Assembly: GCA_027579435.1 (NCBI GenBank) | Contig: JANBPK010001016.1 | Span: forward strand, 1-23,806 | Reading direction: 5' to 3' | Length of the DNA: 23,806 nucleotides | From: Candolleomyces eurysporus | Lineage: Eukaryota; Basidiomycota; Agaricomycetes; Agaricales; Psathyrellaceae | In this document: piece after piece, positions 9,961-19,654 of the stretch | Position numbering within the stretch: position 1 is the stretch's first letter | How the letters are laid out: each line of letters starts with the position of its first letter | Made by a program: the position numbers and the translations under genes | Notes under the pieces: model-generated | Database searches by the model: none | What the model was told of the DNA's origin: nothing | Seen by the model: only the letters and a program-made list of their open reading frames with translations

Positions 9961-10206
9961 CTACATACTACTCTGGGCCTGGACGAGCGGCGCGAGCTCG
10001 TCCGTCAAGGCGGCCATTGCACCACTCAACCGGTTGATGGAAAGAGCGAGACGGTCACATTCCTAAAAGGACTATGGCATCGGCAACAGGTCAGGGAACG
10101 GCAGACGAAGGGGAACTGACGTTACACGAAACCTAATGATCAGAGGTCGTCAGCATTCTCCCATCCTCGGATTGAGGAATATGTGCTAGAAGTCCCTGTG
10201 GATAGG
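9961..10206 (-). pseudogene. Remnant of an unknown gene (copy 1), last exon intact
   Basis: The last exon (10062-9961, after a CCTTTTAG acceptor) reads ECDRLALSINRLSGAMAALT and ends at a stop after 33 residues. A preceding exon begins after TATCCACAG at 10206 and is homologous to 23770-23584, but here about 120 bp are missing and all three frames close before any donor. The matching copy at the right edge of the window is open through this exon. Similar last-exon sequence occurs a third time near 23260. No function is recognised. Confidence 0.5.
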
Positions 10207-10521
10207 AAAAGATAAGATAAGAAAAAAATTAGCTAAGGGATGACGAAGTGAGCATGAATTCACTGACCCGAGAAAGGCTAGCTGCGTGAGGAGGGTATAT
10301 CTGGTCAGCGATCGAGCACAGAGTAAAGCAGCACGGCCTTTAATGTGTCGAACGCTCCGGCGCCGCGAGGGTCTGATGGTATGGGGGTGTTTGGTCTGAT
10401 AGGTAAACCGAGGGAGTGAACGGGCGATATAAAGGCCTGTATCGTAGAGTTGGGGCGTGTGGGAGGCCTCGTGTTTCGCCCCCAATTGCTAACTTCGACA
10501 ACATGGTCTACTGAATGGGAG

Positions 10522-10620
10522 ATGATCTACTTGTGAACAAACAAACGGGAATTAGGCAATAAAGTTCGAACCCGTGCTGCCTCGCGCCACGCCTCTGGGT
10601 GATGATATGAAAGGGCTCCT
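10522..10620 (-). repeat. Dispersed C-terminal tail fragment (copy 1 of 3)
   Basis: On the minus strand this reads a motif SPRGVARGSTGS related to PSSGGGARGST at 12110-12165 (plus) and PSSGGGPRGCTGS at 16390-16440 (minus). The aligned core is the plus-strand stretch GAACCCGTGCTGCCTCG. It is a scrap of a once-coding tail, not a gene. Confidence 0.5.
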
Positions 10621-10959
10621 CTCTGATTCCCTGATTGCATTTGTGTGGGCCGATCAAGTTCTCGTGCTTGGACTTAATCAGCCACAGAGAATTTGAAGGA
10701 CGAGCGTCCCTGTCATTAAACACACAAGTAACGCATTGATGAAATCCATAAAGTTAATAATACAAGAGAAGGAATAAACTGTTTTAGGGGTTTTAATAAC
10801 GCTTCATGAGCAAGGTAACAAAGGGAGAAAAAAGTGTTCAAAAATGTGGAAGTTCGTGTGTAAAGGATGGCTATGGCAAGTATGCTTAAAGAATGATCGT
10901 CTCGTTTTGAAAGCAAAAGTAACCAGAAAGCGATGCTCCAGGATTTTGAGAATACTGGT

Positions 10960-11760
10960 ACTTACAGCTTCTCGCAGTCTAATTTGAAGGACAACTTGGG
11001 TCCGTTGAACTTCCCATATTTTCCACCACCATTCGAGTAGAACCTGAATGAGGTCGTCGAGTACACGTGACAGGTCATCACAGCAACACCAGAGTGGAGA
11101 AACCCCCGTAGAGTGAAGTGCGGGATAGTGTCCGATTCACTGATGTGCAGGCCAGAGGAACTGTCGATCTATGGTGAGGCAAGGCAGTTTCGGGCGTCGA
11201 TTATGGGACACTTACAACACTACCCAAGTCACCATGCTCCGCTTCAATATCCTGAGCTTGGTGTGCTTTACAGCAGCTTGGGCGCAGCTGCGAAGATAAA
11301 GAAGTTGATCGACGTCCCGAGGCTTGGTATTTTTCAGTATTAGCACCATTGCGAACCATGCAACCGAGAAGATGAGGGATGGGGATGTTGGCAGAGACTG
11401 GAGTGGATCTGATATATGGGGGCATTGCACTCGCAATTATATAGAACGCCGATATCTCACATACATCCAACCAGAGCCGCTTCTTGACGGGCCATCGTGG
11501 TTTGCCACCAGCAGCAAATTCATGTCAAGGACAAGCCTTGGCACGACAGGCGCAACGAAAGATGTCCGTATTGCCTCGTGTTCCGCCTCCTCTGTCGGAT
11601 TTGGCGATCGAGATGGAACCCGGATCAGAAAGGCAATGGTCGCGATGTTGACCCCAATCAGGAAATCGGCCGATTTGGGTGGGGAGAAGAGCAAGCAGCC
11701 TGAGCCCTGATAGGCGATGGTGGCGAGACTAAGTAAGGGATACTCGTGATCCAACTCCTG
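10960..11760 (-). other. Possible degraded or unrecognised minus-strand gene
   Basis: Open stretches with plausible splice signals lie on the minus strand. One runs from about 11755 to 11463 and contains RLVLDMNLLLVANHDGP before a GTATGTGAG donor at about 11462. Another, about 11110-10965, reads SGVAVMTCHVYSTTSFRFYS before GTAAGTACC. Several acceptor choices are possible and none gives a convincing complete protein. There is no similarity to other families in the window. The stretch 10620-10960 shows nothing. Confidence 0.2.
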
Positions 11761-12109
11761 GGACGGATGTAACGATCATGTTNCGAAAACCCGGGGCATT
11801 TTCGGAAAGGCGTACGATTGGGGTCGAACTGCGGGGAATGCCCAATAATGGTGTCTTCGAGCATTCCAAAACTAGCGAGCGTAATTATGGTCGTTGTGAA
11901 CCCTCATGGTCAGTCGGTGCAAAAGTGAAAGTGACAACTNCCGGATATGCGGTCACTGCATGCACAACAAGAGATGTGGCGTGTAGAGGGCATGTAGGTC
12001 AAGTAATGGGTCAAATGATGTTGCGAGCGAAAGGCAAGGTCGACAGCAGGAGCACGCAAAAATTCGAATATACAGGCAGAAATATGGCCTTTGCGGAATA
12101 CTTCCCGAC

Positions 12110-12165
12110 AGGATCTTTCGTGGTGCCATCATCTGGAGGCGGGGCACGAGGCAGCACAAATTCCC
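12110..12165 (+). repeat. Dispersed C-terminal tail fragment (copy 2 of 3)
   Basis: The frame reads TGSFVVPSSGGGARGSTNS. It aligns with the minus strand at 16390-16445, where the order is PSSGGGPRGCTGSF. It lies in an open frame (11778-12344) that contains three Ns and otherwise shows no recognisable protein. Confidence 0.45.
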
Positions 12166-12339
12166 ATTCGCCGTTCACACTCCAGGTCCTTGGGGGNAAA
12201 AAAATGAGGGCTTCTCCCGGTCTCACTACGCAGGCCTACAAGTATTCTTCTGGGTGTAAGCATTGTAGTTTAAGCTATAATTCCCCATCCTGTTCAACCG
12301 CCTTCCACGCCTTCTCAGAATGCAAAGCCCTTGGCGCCC

Positions 12340-12545
12340 ACTGAGAGCTGGCGCTTCAGCGAAAACGTCGGCAACAGAGGAAGAAACGAGCAAGTTATAT
12401 CATCCTTCTCCCTCTGCTTCTAATTATCCAGCTTCCTCCGTGCTGCCCAGGGACGTTCTGAATCAAAGCGCTTTGTCCGTGTTCTACAACAGTATGGTTA
12501 GAGGCATACCCACTGTACAGGGATCGGACACCCGAAGGAGTTAAT
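12340..12545 (+). pseudogene. Fragment of a family A gene
   Basis: The sequence from 12345 matches the basic exon of family A (LALQRKRRQQRKK). It is followed by an intron-like stretch and then by the start of the conserved C-terminal exon (aligned to VRAAQ...SKRFVRVLQQYG of the gene at 15374-16014). A stop and frameshifts follow at once, and the rest of the domain is absent. This is a third, dead copy. Confidence 0.7.
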
Positions 12546-13458
12546 GAACTCTCCCGTTCTCCTTCAAGAACCGGATGAGTCCCTATTCTCTTTTGCGTGT
12601 AAACCAGGCAATGATCATCGCATTCCGTTCCAAACTATAGCCTTTTTATAAGTACTGATGAATAGTAAACACGTCCGATAACTCAACTAGACTGATCAGT
12701 TGCTCTCCATGATCTAGGACCCCAGAAATCGTGACTAATTATTCATCATGACTATTGGAAGACTAGGTGAGCCATGAGTCCTGGCGATAGTTCCAGGGTC
12801 TGGACATACGCATCGATGGGAGGTATGAGAAATGAGAAAGCTTCGTACACCAAGAGACAACAGAGGCTCCCCTATCGATGACAGTTATGAGCGAGGAGCA
12901 GCGGTTGGGAGCCACCAGCAGGACCCTCTCCGTAAACGACTCCAGAAAAGCGGGATCGGAATCGGCCTTCCTGACACGATATCTCTCTCAGGCTTTCGAT
13001 GACAACATCCGGAGGCGAGGTTAGACTCGGTCTGACTTGATAGATGCTCCGATCGAACGCCCGAGATATGTTGGTCCTGCCCGAGCTCTGTTAGTTCTCA
13101 CACCGACTCTACATCTGTAACCTCATCTGACGTCTCACTACTGCGATCCGTACTGGCCCACGCCAGAGGAGGAGGAGACAATCTGGTTACGAATTCCCAG
13201 TTCAAAGTCGTGAGGGGATGTGTCGCTGTGGAGTCCGCCTCTGAGCGAGCCCTTACCATACTGTGCTGCTGTCCAGGTGGCGCAGACCCTTGCCTCACAT
13301 CAGTTTGCTGTAGCCCTTCGCACTTGAAACCATGATGATTCACATATCAATCGTGCACTAGAATGCATGGCCAGAGGAACTGAATACCGTTATTCATCCA
13401 ACGGCGACGCGTGCTCCCTGTGGCATTGGCGATCCCACCAGTTGGCGTAGGTTGGGTT
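12546..13458. other. Intergenic stretch with gene scraps
   Basis: Between 12855 and 12990 the plus strand matches the DDSHER tail seen at 6650-6790: here it reads SPIDDSYERGAAV and then a stretch aligned to the shared 3' flank. The remainder (13010-13458) contains no gene I can support and includes the 3' flank of the oxidase-like gene. Confidence 0.45.
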
Positions 13459-14956
13459 TCACTGGTTTTCCATGGCTACTTCCGGATGGTTGCCGAGCCG
13501 ACCCAGTGCATTCACTAGCCACTGTTCGATTTGGTCTGCACAACCCCATGATCGCTGAAGGGATGAGGTCCCATGGCTTTTCTGTGGTCAGATTCTTCAA
13601 CCTGTTCTGAGAAACCAAGACGTACCCGTAATGGTACACAATTTGAATTTCTGAGTCCTCTATGGTTGATTGTGCAATTTCGAGGCGAGGACCACCGAGG
13701 CGACCCTCGAATATGTCGCATCTTTCACCAATTACAGAGGCTTGCATAGCGGCTATTTGGTCTTGTTCAAGCGCTCTTCGCATGGCAGGGGGCGCGAGGT
13801 CTGGACAAGCCCGCAACGCCGTGGCGAGCAAGCGCATTTTGCTTGCATTCCGAATTTTTGGGAACCTGATCAAGATGCGGCGAGAATGAGAAAATTGAGT
13901 TGAGTGAGAGCACGCGAAACAAGGCAAACCAATCGTGGCTAACTGCCTCCCCAGAAATGGCAACCTGATAAGTATGTCTACATATCAAAAAAAATCGAAC
14001 GATATCGTATGTAGTGTCCTCACCGTGCCGTGACGCGTCGGAATGATGGAGAGAGTGATATCGTGGTCGTTGTTCGCAATCGATAATCCGTGTTTAACCC
14101 AGGGTGCTCGCAGAAGGAGAGCCTCCCTTCGTACAGGACACACCATTATGTCGTCCACGCCGCCCAGGCACCGACTACCCAATCCCGTGCACACTACAAT
14201 GGCGTAGGGTGGGTTTCCTGCCTCATCTGGAGATCTAGCACCTTCGTGAAAGATCGATAACCCCCCTTCCATTATCTGGTGTATGTGACGTACATTGCCA
14301 CGAATGATGCGGCCACCATGGAACGAGAAAGTCTGCAGCAGATAGCCGTAATATGCTGGATAGTCAACCCACACTGTCTTGAAGGAGCTGCCAAGGTTGG
14401 CGCCAACACCGAGAATCCTAGATTGATCCGTAAGAGGACTAAACTGAAGTACCAGTGTGGGTAGTAGCGTAAGTCAAAGCAGCTAATTCGATGCGAAAGA
14501 TCGCACCAGAGGAAGGGTGCTATTGAAACTGCTTTCAATCGAATTAAACTCATGGTGCTCATATCGTTCGAAGCAATGCGCCGCGCTAGAGCCCGGAGAC
14601 GACATCGCCCATAAGATATCAAACGATTTCTTTTCGACTGTGGTCCACGCCGCGGCAATGAGGTCAAGCATTTCGTCAAGGCAGTTAGTTACTCACCATC
14701 GCGCAGTGCTGCAGAATCGTTGGGTTTGGTATGAATGAAGTAGGAATTCTGGTGCAAGAGCTCGACGACGACATGCAAATGAAAGACAGCCGCGACTCAC
14801 AGTAACTTCAGTCGTCCATCGAATCGTGGTAGGATCGTCGGGTAATACATCGGCGACAATCGCAACTTGAAACCGATTGCTCCGCTGCAGCCGTACGGCG
14901 GTTGTTACGCCCCCGAGGCTCGCACCGAGTACAATGACCAACGGCCTGACTGACAT
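13459..14956 (-). CDS. D-amino-acid-oxidase-like FAD-dependent protein, 377 aa, altered cofactor motifs
   Basis: Seven exons (14956-14801, 14748-14697, 14637-14507, 14443-14024, 13964-13930, 13865-13622, 13554-13459) sum to 378 codons with the stop, all GT...AG and in phase. Family members use FAD to oxidise D-amino acids to imino acids and H2O2, typically in peroxisomes. Family marks are the N-terminal beta-alpha-beta fold (VIVLGASLGGVTTAV, residues 7-21), KKSFDILWAMSSPGS, HIHQIMEGG, VVCTGLGSRCLGG (196-208), CPVRREALLLRAPWV (215-229) and ACPDLAPP. Several usually conserved sites differ. The GxGxxG motif reads G11-A-S13-L-G-G16, the WAGAHH segment is replaced by EVTNSYF, PVRGQ is PVRRE, GGT is SGE, and YGHGGYG is cut to YGY (344-346). 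No C-terminal SKL peroxisomal signal is present (end MENQ). It may be a paralog with changed or lost catalysis. Upstream is GATATAGA about 30 bp before the ATG. Confidence 0.85.
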
Positions 14957-15373
14957 TGAGAAGCAGTAGGAGTAAGATCTATATCGAGTCGAATTTTTGC
15001 TGAGACGGACTTTGAATTGTAGCTCCGGATTCGAATGCACGATTCCGACCACTGATCATCGATCATCATTGAACGGGCGGTGTGCGTGAGTTCGCTACTG
15101 GACGAGGACACCAAAGATGTGGTCTGCACACAGCTTGCCAGCAATGCAACACGCAATAATTTAGCGGCTCTGACTTGTGGAAAGTAGCTACCCGGATGAT
15201 TTCCCTGCTCGGAAAGGGGCTGTGTTCCTTGTAGAAATCGCAACTGATATGTACCGGAATATGTTATGGTAGGGATCAATACATCCATTACAAATTTAGA
15301 GAGGGTAACTCGAAAAGAAACATGTGGCGGGCAATCTTCTGTGGTTACATGATCAAATGGGGAGGGAAATATA
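14957..15373. other. Intergenic region between oxidase-like gene and family A paralog
   Basis: The two flanking genes are in tandem on the minus strand. This stretch must hold the promoter of the oxidase-like gene and the 3' end of the family A paralog. The long minus-strand open frame across it (15402-14905) overlaps both genes out of frame and shows no family signature. Confidence 0.5.
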
Positions 15374-16014
15374 TCAAGCAGAAGCAAGCCCCAACAGGGC
15401 ATGGTTATAGTTGTTCAACGCTAGTCTAGAAGGGATATTTAGTGACGATCTCGAAGGATGTCCTAGAAACTTACTCGATGACAGAGCACTGATGCGAGAG
15501 GTCAATAAATTCTCCATCAAAAGTAGGTGCAAGATCATGAAGTGTTTGTGAATCGATGGTATGCAGCCAATCAGGGTTGTAGAGAGAGACATGGAGGCCC
15601 GAGACGGGAGTGCGACCGGACACAAAGCTCGAGACGACGCGTGGCGCCAAACCTGAACGGAGGTGGTGATTCAAGAGCGAATCAAGGATCCGGAAGCATT
15701 GCGTTGCTGCCGGATGTCTCCACTGAACACTTCGGATGTGATATTGACGTGCGCCAGTGCGAGGGTCGTTAAGATCGCTCTCGTCCGTGCTCATGCCATC
15801 CACTCCGTACTGCTGTAGAACCCGAACAAATCGCTTTGAATCGGCATGGCTTTGGGCGGCACGAACCCGCGTATAGTAGAGCTTTCATGAAGGAAGATAG
15901 ATGAGCAAGCGGAACACAACGGAGAAAACGATTGCAACTTACTCGTTTCTTCCTCTCTCTACGGCGTTTTCGCTGCAATGCCAGGTTCCTTTGGAGCCTG
16001 TCGGAGTCCTGCAT
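15374..16014 (-). CDS. Domain-only paralog of family A, 176 aa, 3 exons
   Basis: Exons 16014-15943, 15881-15475 and 15425-15374 give 177 codons with the stop. Intron positions and phases match the last introns of the 585-aa gene at 171-2515. The protein consists of the basic run (LQRKRRRERKKR, residues 12-24) and the complete C-terminal domain (QYGVDGMSTDESD, RWRHPAATQCFR with QWRHPAATQCFR here, SLYNPDWL). Nothing before residue 1 resembles the long N-terminal half of the full gene. A TATATAA on the minus strand at about 16085-16092 stands ~75 bases before the ATG, so the short form has its own promoter. No function is recognised; the basic run suggests nuclear or nucleic-acid contact, by inference only. 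Confidence 0.75.
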
Positions 16015-16084
16015 ATGACACAGACACAGAACAAGAGGAAAGAATTGGGATGGGAGGCGTTGGAAGGGATCTTAACGCGGGGGA

Positions 16085-16092
16085 TTATATAG
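16085..16092 (-). promoter_or_regulatory. TATA box of the domain-only family A paralog
   Basis: CTATATAATCC on the minus strand, about 75 bases upstream of the ATG at 16014. The pyrimidine-rich stretch after it suits a transcription start near 16050. Confidence 0.5.
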
Positions 16093-16339
16093 ACAAGCGG
16101 CCTCTCCCGTGACCATTTTCGACGCATGCCAAGACGCATGCTGAACGAACGAAAGAGCCTCGTGCTCCGCCTCATACTAATCTTCTAATTGAATCAACGG
16201 AGGCGCAATACAAGTTTGATCCACCGCAAGCGAAAGGGGGGACCTCATGCCTGGCCACCAAGATAGGATCTACCAGAAAGAGATGAGACACCGACAACGT
16301 GGCACACCACCGAGTATGTAATTCTGTGATGGAACTTGT

Positions 16340-16610
16340 GAAAGTGACATATGGGAGGACGAAAGGCGATGACCTACTTGCGAACGACGATGAAGGAACC
16401 CGTGCAGCCTCGTGGTCCGCCTCCGGATGATGGCATGAAAGGATCAAGGAAAGACATGTCAATCCCAGTCGGGAACGATCCCGATTTGGTGTGTTTGGCT
16501 TTGTTAGACTCCAAAGCCAGACGCTACTACCTGCGATCGCGAACACGTCTTGACACGGTCTCTGCTCCTCCTCCTCTCTGATCTCATGGCGGTCGTCGAC
16601 AAGGGGTCCT
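16340..16610 (-). pseudogene. 3' fragment related to the RING/coiled-coil gene tail (tail copy 3 of 3)
   Basis: On the minus strand the sequence from 16610 aligns with 6640-6790: VDDRHEIREEEEQR against SDDSHERAADEEQR, followed by the shared AAATCGGGATC block. The stop codon of the 6.7-kb copy is not present here. Further on, the minus strand gives PSSGGGPRGCTGSF, the dispersed tail motif. The 5' exons are absent. Confidence 0.55.
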
Positions 16611-16759
16611 ATGGACCCTTTTTCGTGCCTTATGCGGCTGGCTGGCTGCTTTCCTTTGACCGGTGACCCTGGAATAACCGCCGGTTCGGCTTATTACCTT
16701 GAGCCTTCTTTCAGATCCAGATCCTAATTAAGAGCGACCTGATTTCCGTTCGACTTTCC

Positions 16760-16767
16760 TATATAAA
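16760..16767 (+). promoter_or_regulatory. TATA box of the RING-HC gene
   Basis: TATATAAA ends only 32 bases before the ATG at 16799. With the usual ~30-base spacing the mRNA leader would be very short. Confidence 0.55.
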
Positions 16768-16798
16768 CCGGGCGGGCATCCAGGTATGGTTTCTCGTC

Positions 16799-17578
16799 AT
16801 GCTTCCCGGTTGTGGAATCTGCCTATTCGAGTTGCACCCCGCTGAAAGGCCAGCATGCACCCTTTCTTGTGGTATGGACCTGACTTCTCGCTCGCAAACT
16901 GGTCGCTAAAATCGCACTTAGGTCATGTTGTCTGTCTGGCGTGTGGCCAATGCCTACTCAATTCTCAGCCCTGCCCCTTCCGATGTGACGCGGGTGTCAT
17001 CACAAAGCTTTCGCCGCTTTCTCTTGAATTTGATTCTACGTCCTTCCGTGACGACTCGACTGCTGTTCACCAGTGCGTATTCTACCCAATAGTTTGCCAT
17101 GGACAAGGTCTACATTATCGCATAGGGCATTGCACTCTCGCACCTTGCGTTCCGAGGTCGTTCGAGGTCGTTCAATGGTCCTCGTCCAACGCATCGCCGA
17201 TCTCAACATTTCTACCGGCCGCGTGGCCAGTCTCCTTGCTACTCTTGGTTTACAATTCGTGACTGCTCGCACCCAGCATGTCGCGTCTATCGCTCATTCG
17301 CAACACCTCGAAGCGTACCTGGCCTACGCAACGGACGTTTGGAATGCGCTCTTTCGCAAGTCCAAAGCTGTGGCTTCCCATGTTCGTGCTTTTCCCCTGC
17401 TATAATCCTGTTGGGACGGACGATTGAAATTTCCCTTCAGATCCACAATGTGCTGAATGCAGCATCCGTACACGTAGATGCCGAACTCTCGAGCAAACTC
17501 GTAGACGTGCATTCTAAACTTAAGCGTCGACAAGCTGAGGAGGAGCCTTACCGTTCCTTCAAGCGTATCAGGCTATAA
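16799..17578 (+). CDS. RING-HC finger protein, 205 aa, 4 exons
   Basis: Exons 16799-16871, 16922-17072, 17126-17381 and 17441-17578 give 206 codons with the stop. Residues 5-46 are a RING finger: C5/C8 (CGIC), C24-G-H26 (LSCGHVVCLAC), C29/C32, C42 and C46 (CPFRC, one residue longer than the common CPxC). RING fingers recruit E2 enzymes, so a ubiquitin-ligase role is likely from the family, with substrate unknown. The rest is helical (RIADLNISTGRVASLLATLG) and ends in a basic KRIRL that could be a nuclear signal. The first intron splits the RING just before GHVVC. The last intron uses a GTTCGT donor. The gene converges on the WPGY gene ending at 17709, with 130 bases between stops, and has a dead inverted copy at 20396-20680. 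Confidence 0.82.
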
Positions 17579-17708
17579 ATCTATGCATCCTCACCTCCGC
17601 ACCAAATGTTTATGAGTACTATTAATTAAAAGATCATGTTATGTGTACATGAGAACGACAATCCGAGTCCAGGACGAGAATTAACAATAACTGACAGTGA
17701 TATATACT

Positions 17709-18312
17709 CTAGAAACGATCCTGAGTGACCCACATCTTGACCTGCCAGCTGGAGCCCCCACGATGGACGAGTTCAGTGACAAAGATGTTGTGGGGGTTGA
17801 TGGCCTGACCATCACCAACAGACCAGCGCCCGTCGGTTGGGCCACCGATTGGTTCCGGATCCCTTGCCCATTCGAGGATCACTTTGCAGAGAGACAACAC
17901 AAGATCCAGTCGAGTGATCGTTCCCGAGAGAGTAGAGATGCGTTTTTGAGTGGCTCGGTACCCTGGCCACTGCGCAAGTGATAGAAATGTCAGTATCCGT
18001 GGATTACTGTACAGCACGTCACATTGGCGCACTTACATTGATGTAGACGTTAATAGAGTTCTCGGGAAAAGCATGCATAACCTGATCGTCTCCGCCGAAA
18101 ACCTGTGAGAGTTTCCTCATCATGTTGGAAATCCTCAAGCCTGGCTCAGGGAACGGCATCGCGATGCCAGGTGAAGGATACGTCTCGAGGAAGAACTGGA
18201 CTGCCGAGTATATTGAGGGCCACTGAGACGCAGGGTGGATGGGGGCCTGCGGTACACGAACACAGTTCGTGGGCCCATGAACGCCAGGCAAGTATGAAGA
18301 TGTTCGAGCCAT
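17709..18312 (-). CDS. Uncharacterised WPGY-family protein, 178 aa, 2 exons
   Basis: Exons 18312-18037 and 17969-17709 give 179 codons with the stop. Exon 1 begins MARTSSYLPGVHGPTNC and contains FFLETYPSPGIAMPFPEPGL and a short ISNMMRKL helix. Exon 2 begins exactly at WPGYRATQKRIS and continues GTITRLDLVLSLCKVILEW, WSVGDGQAINPHNIF and GGSSWQVKMWV. I recognise this as a small uncharacterised protein type of basidiomycetes, without known activity. There is no signal peptide or membrane segment. The full-length paralog at 19655-20261 faces the opposite way, and a 3' fragment sits at 6988. A TATA-like TTAAATA lies at about 18379-18385. Confidence 0.82.
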
Positions 18313-18900
18313 GGGACTTTTAGATATGTCTGACTTGTAGAGCTGGGGGATTGGAAGAAAGGGGACGCATCCCGCCAGTATTTAAGTCTCCAGCCAGACA
18401 TGAGGGCCAAAGCACATGGGGACGGGGGGTCGTCCAAGCATACACGCATAGGGAGCAAAGCACAGGCACGGTATCGTCCAAGCAATCCGAGTCCAAGCGG
18501 CTCGAGTGGCTCCATCAAAGCCACCGAGGGCGATGCACCAAGCCCCGGAGGAGAGGTTCTCAGGAGCCAAATCACTCAAGCCAGAATTTGATTACACATT
18601 TGGAACGGGGAAGCAAAAAGGTCAGTTTTCTCAGGGGCGACCCATTTTTCTACTTGAGCTTGCAGCTTGAGCATCGTCTGATCCTGCACGTTTGAGTGTA
18701 TAGGTAATGGGACAGTCGACGACGAGTTGGCAAGGTAGTTTGTGCCTACAACCCATACTGGCGAGGGTGACTGTAGGCCACGGGCAGGGTCAGCAATGCA
18801 ATGGGAGAGAGAGAGACCAACGAAAGCCTACAGACGAGCACGAGGTGTAGGCCATGAGCAGGGTCTAAGGAGCCAGATCAATCAAGCCATAGTTGAGGGG
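18313..18900. other. Promoter side of the minus-strand WPGY gene; degenerate TGTGCTTTG repeats
   Basis: From 18313 to about 18400 the minus strand aligns with the promoter of the other WPGY gene (CTGGAGACTT, then AATCCCCCAGCT). Beyond it, TGTGCTTTG motifs on the minus strand (near 18410 and 18460) look like decayed units of the minisatellite at 19326-19550. A block ending GGAGCCAAATCACTCAAGCC near 18570 recurs as GGAGCCAGATCAATCAAGCC near 18870. No gene is supported. Confidence 0.5.
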
Positions 18901-18904
18901 CACA

Positions 18905-19065
18905 CCGATGTTTTTCACACGGCGCAAGATTGGGATAGTTGCGGGAACGGTACTCTTCCACCTCTGCCCCAAGTCGTAGGAATAGCGACTGCATTGCAGC
19001 ACTTCTCCTCATTCGCAGGGAAATGGAATCCTTCACTGGGCCGCACCATTCATGGGCATGATCAA
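18905..19065 (-). pseudogene. Short fragment of a MYND-family gene (C-terminal domain)
   Basis: The minus strand reads VKDSISLRMRRSAAMQSLFL and then LRLGAEVEEYRSRNYPNLAP, matching MRRIAAMQLLYLRLGADVEE of the intact gene (9232 onward) and even more closely the pseudogene at 22346. It stops being similar after about 50 residues. A few bases upstream match the intron of the intact gene (GATCATGCCCATG), so this is a genomic fragment. Confidence 0.75.
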
Positions 19066-19325
19066 TAGGAGCGAGGTGGAGTAGAGGATCCTGGATTTGA
19101 GGGTCGTCGCTTGGGGCTCGTCGCGAACTCCAAACGCTTGATCGCGGTGCTATATCAGAGGCAGCCCGGACTGCGAGAGTCAGGCCCCGGATCAGAACTA
19201 AAGGTTGGGCTTTGGAATTCAACAGATACAAACATCTGCCCGGGTTTATGGAATCCTCCTTTTACTCCTCTTTTTCAACTTCTTCGACGATCCAACTCAT
19301 CTTATGGCTACTCTTAGTGTCCCCT

Positions 19326-19550
19326 GCCTTTACTTTGAAGGGATGACCCCCTGCTTGTGCCTTGAAGCGATTGTCCCATTCCTGTGCTTTGAACCTGTTT
19401 AAAAGCGACCGCCCCGCCTCCATGCTTTGAACCTGTCTAAAGCGACCGCCCCGCCTCCGTGCTTTGAACCTGTCTAAAGCGACCGCCCCGCCTCCGTGCT
19501 TTGATGACGCTGTGCTTTGAAGTGGCAGCCCCGCGCTGGTGCTTTGAAGA
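19326..19550. repeat. 37-bp minisatellite upstream of the plus-strand WPGY gene
   Basis: The unit starts GTGCTTTGAACCTGTCTAAA and continues GCGACCGCCCCGCCTCC (37 bp). Well-kept units begin at 19384 (38 bp), 19422, 19459 and 19496 (partial). Degenerate units with TGCTTTGAAG spread on both sides. The array ends about 12 bases before the TATA box at 19562, so copy-number changes would alter the promoter. The other WPGY gene has only decayed units. Confidence 0.85.
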
Positions 19551-19561
19551 TGCTGGAGACT

Positions 19562-19568
19562 TATATAA
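19562..19568 (+). promoter_or_regulatory. TATA box of the plus-strand WPGY gene
   Basis: TATATAA stands 87 bases before the ATG. The surrounding CTGGAGACTTATATAACTG aligns with CTGGAGACTTAAATACTGG in front of the inverted paralog, where the TATA box is weaker. Confidence 0.6.
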
Positions 19569-19654
19569 CTGCGAAAGGAGGCCGCTCTTTCAGTCAATCC
19601 CCCAGCTTCGATCCCCAGTTCTACTAGTCCAAGTTCTCAACATCAAAACATTTC

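Noticed and set aside
11778..12344. 188-codon plus-strand open frame
   Set aside because: It contains three Ns, has no recognisable domain, and overlaps a tail scrap (12110-12165) and the start of a family A fragment (12340). Composition does not look coding.
13394..13963. 189-codon minus-strand frame as a single exon
   Set aside because: It reads through three introns of the oxidase-like gene. The spliced version recovers family motifs such as HDWFPKIR and YRSWGCAD.
14690..14720. 12-nt microexon in the oxidase-like gene (HCAM)
   Set aside because: An upstream acceptor at 14749 gives a 52-nt exon reading NSYFIHTKPNDSAALRD, which keeps phase and resembles the family better.
14905..15402. 165-codon minus-strand frame
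   Set aside because: It overlaps the first exon of the oxidase-like gene and the last exon of the family A paralog in other frames and has no motif.
18351..18695. 114-codon plus-strand frame
   Set aside because: It lies in the promoter region of the minus-strand WPGY gene over decayed repeats and lacks any similarity or splice structure.
19262..19597. 111-codon minus-strand frame with repeated RFKA phrases
   Set aside because: It is the translation of the 37-bp minisatellite and has no splice or promoter support.
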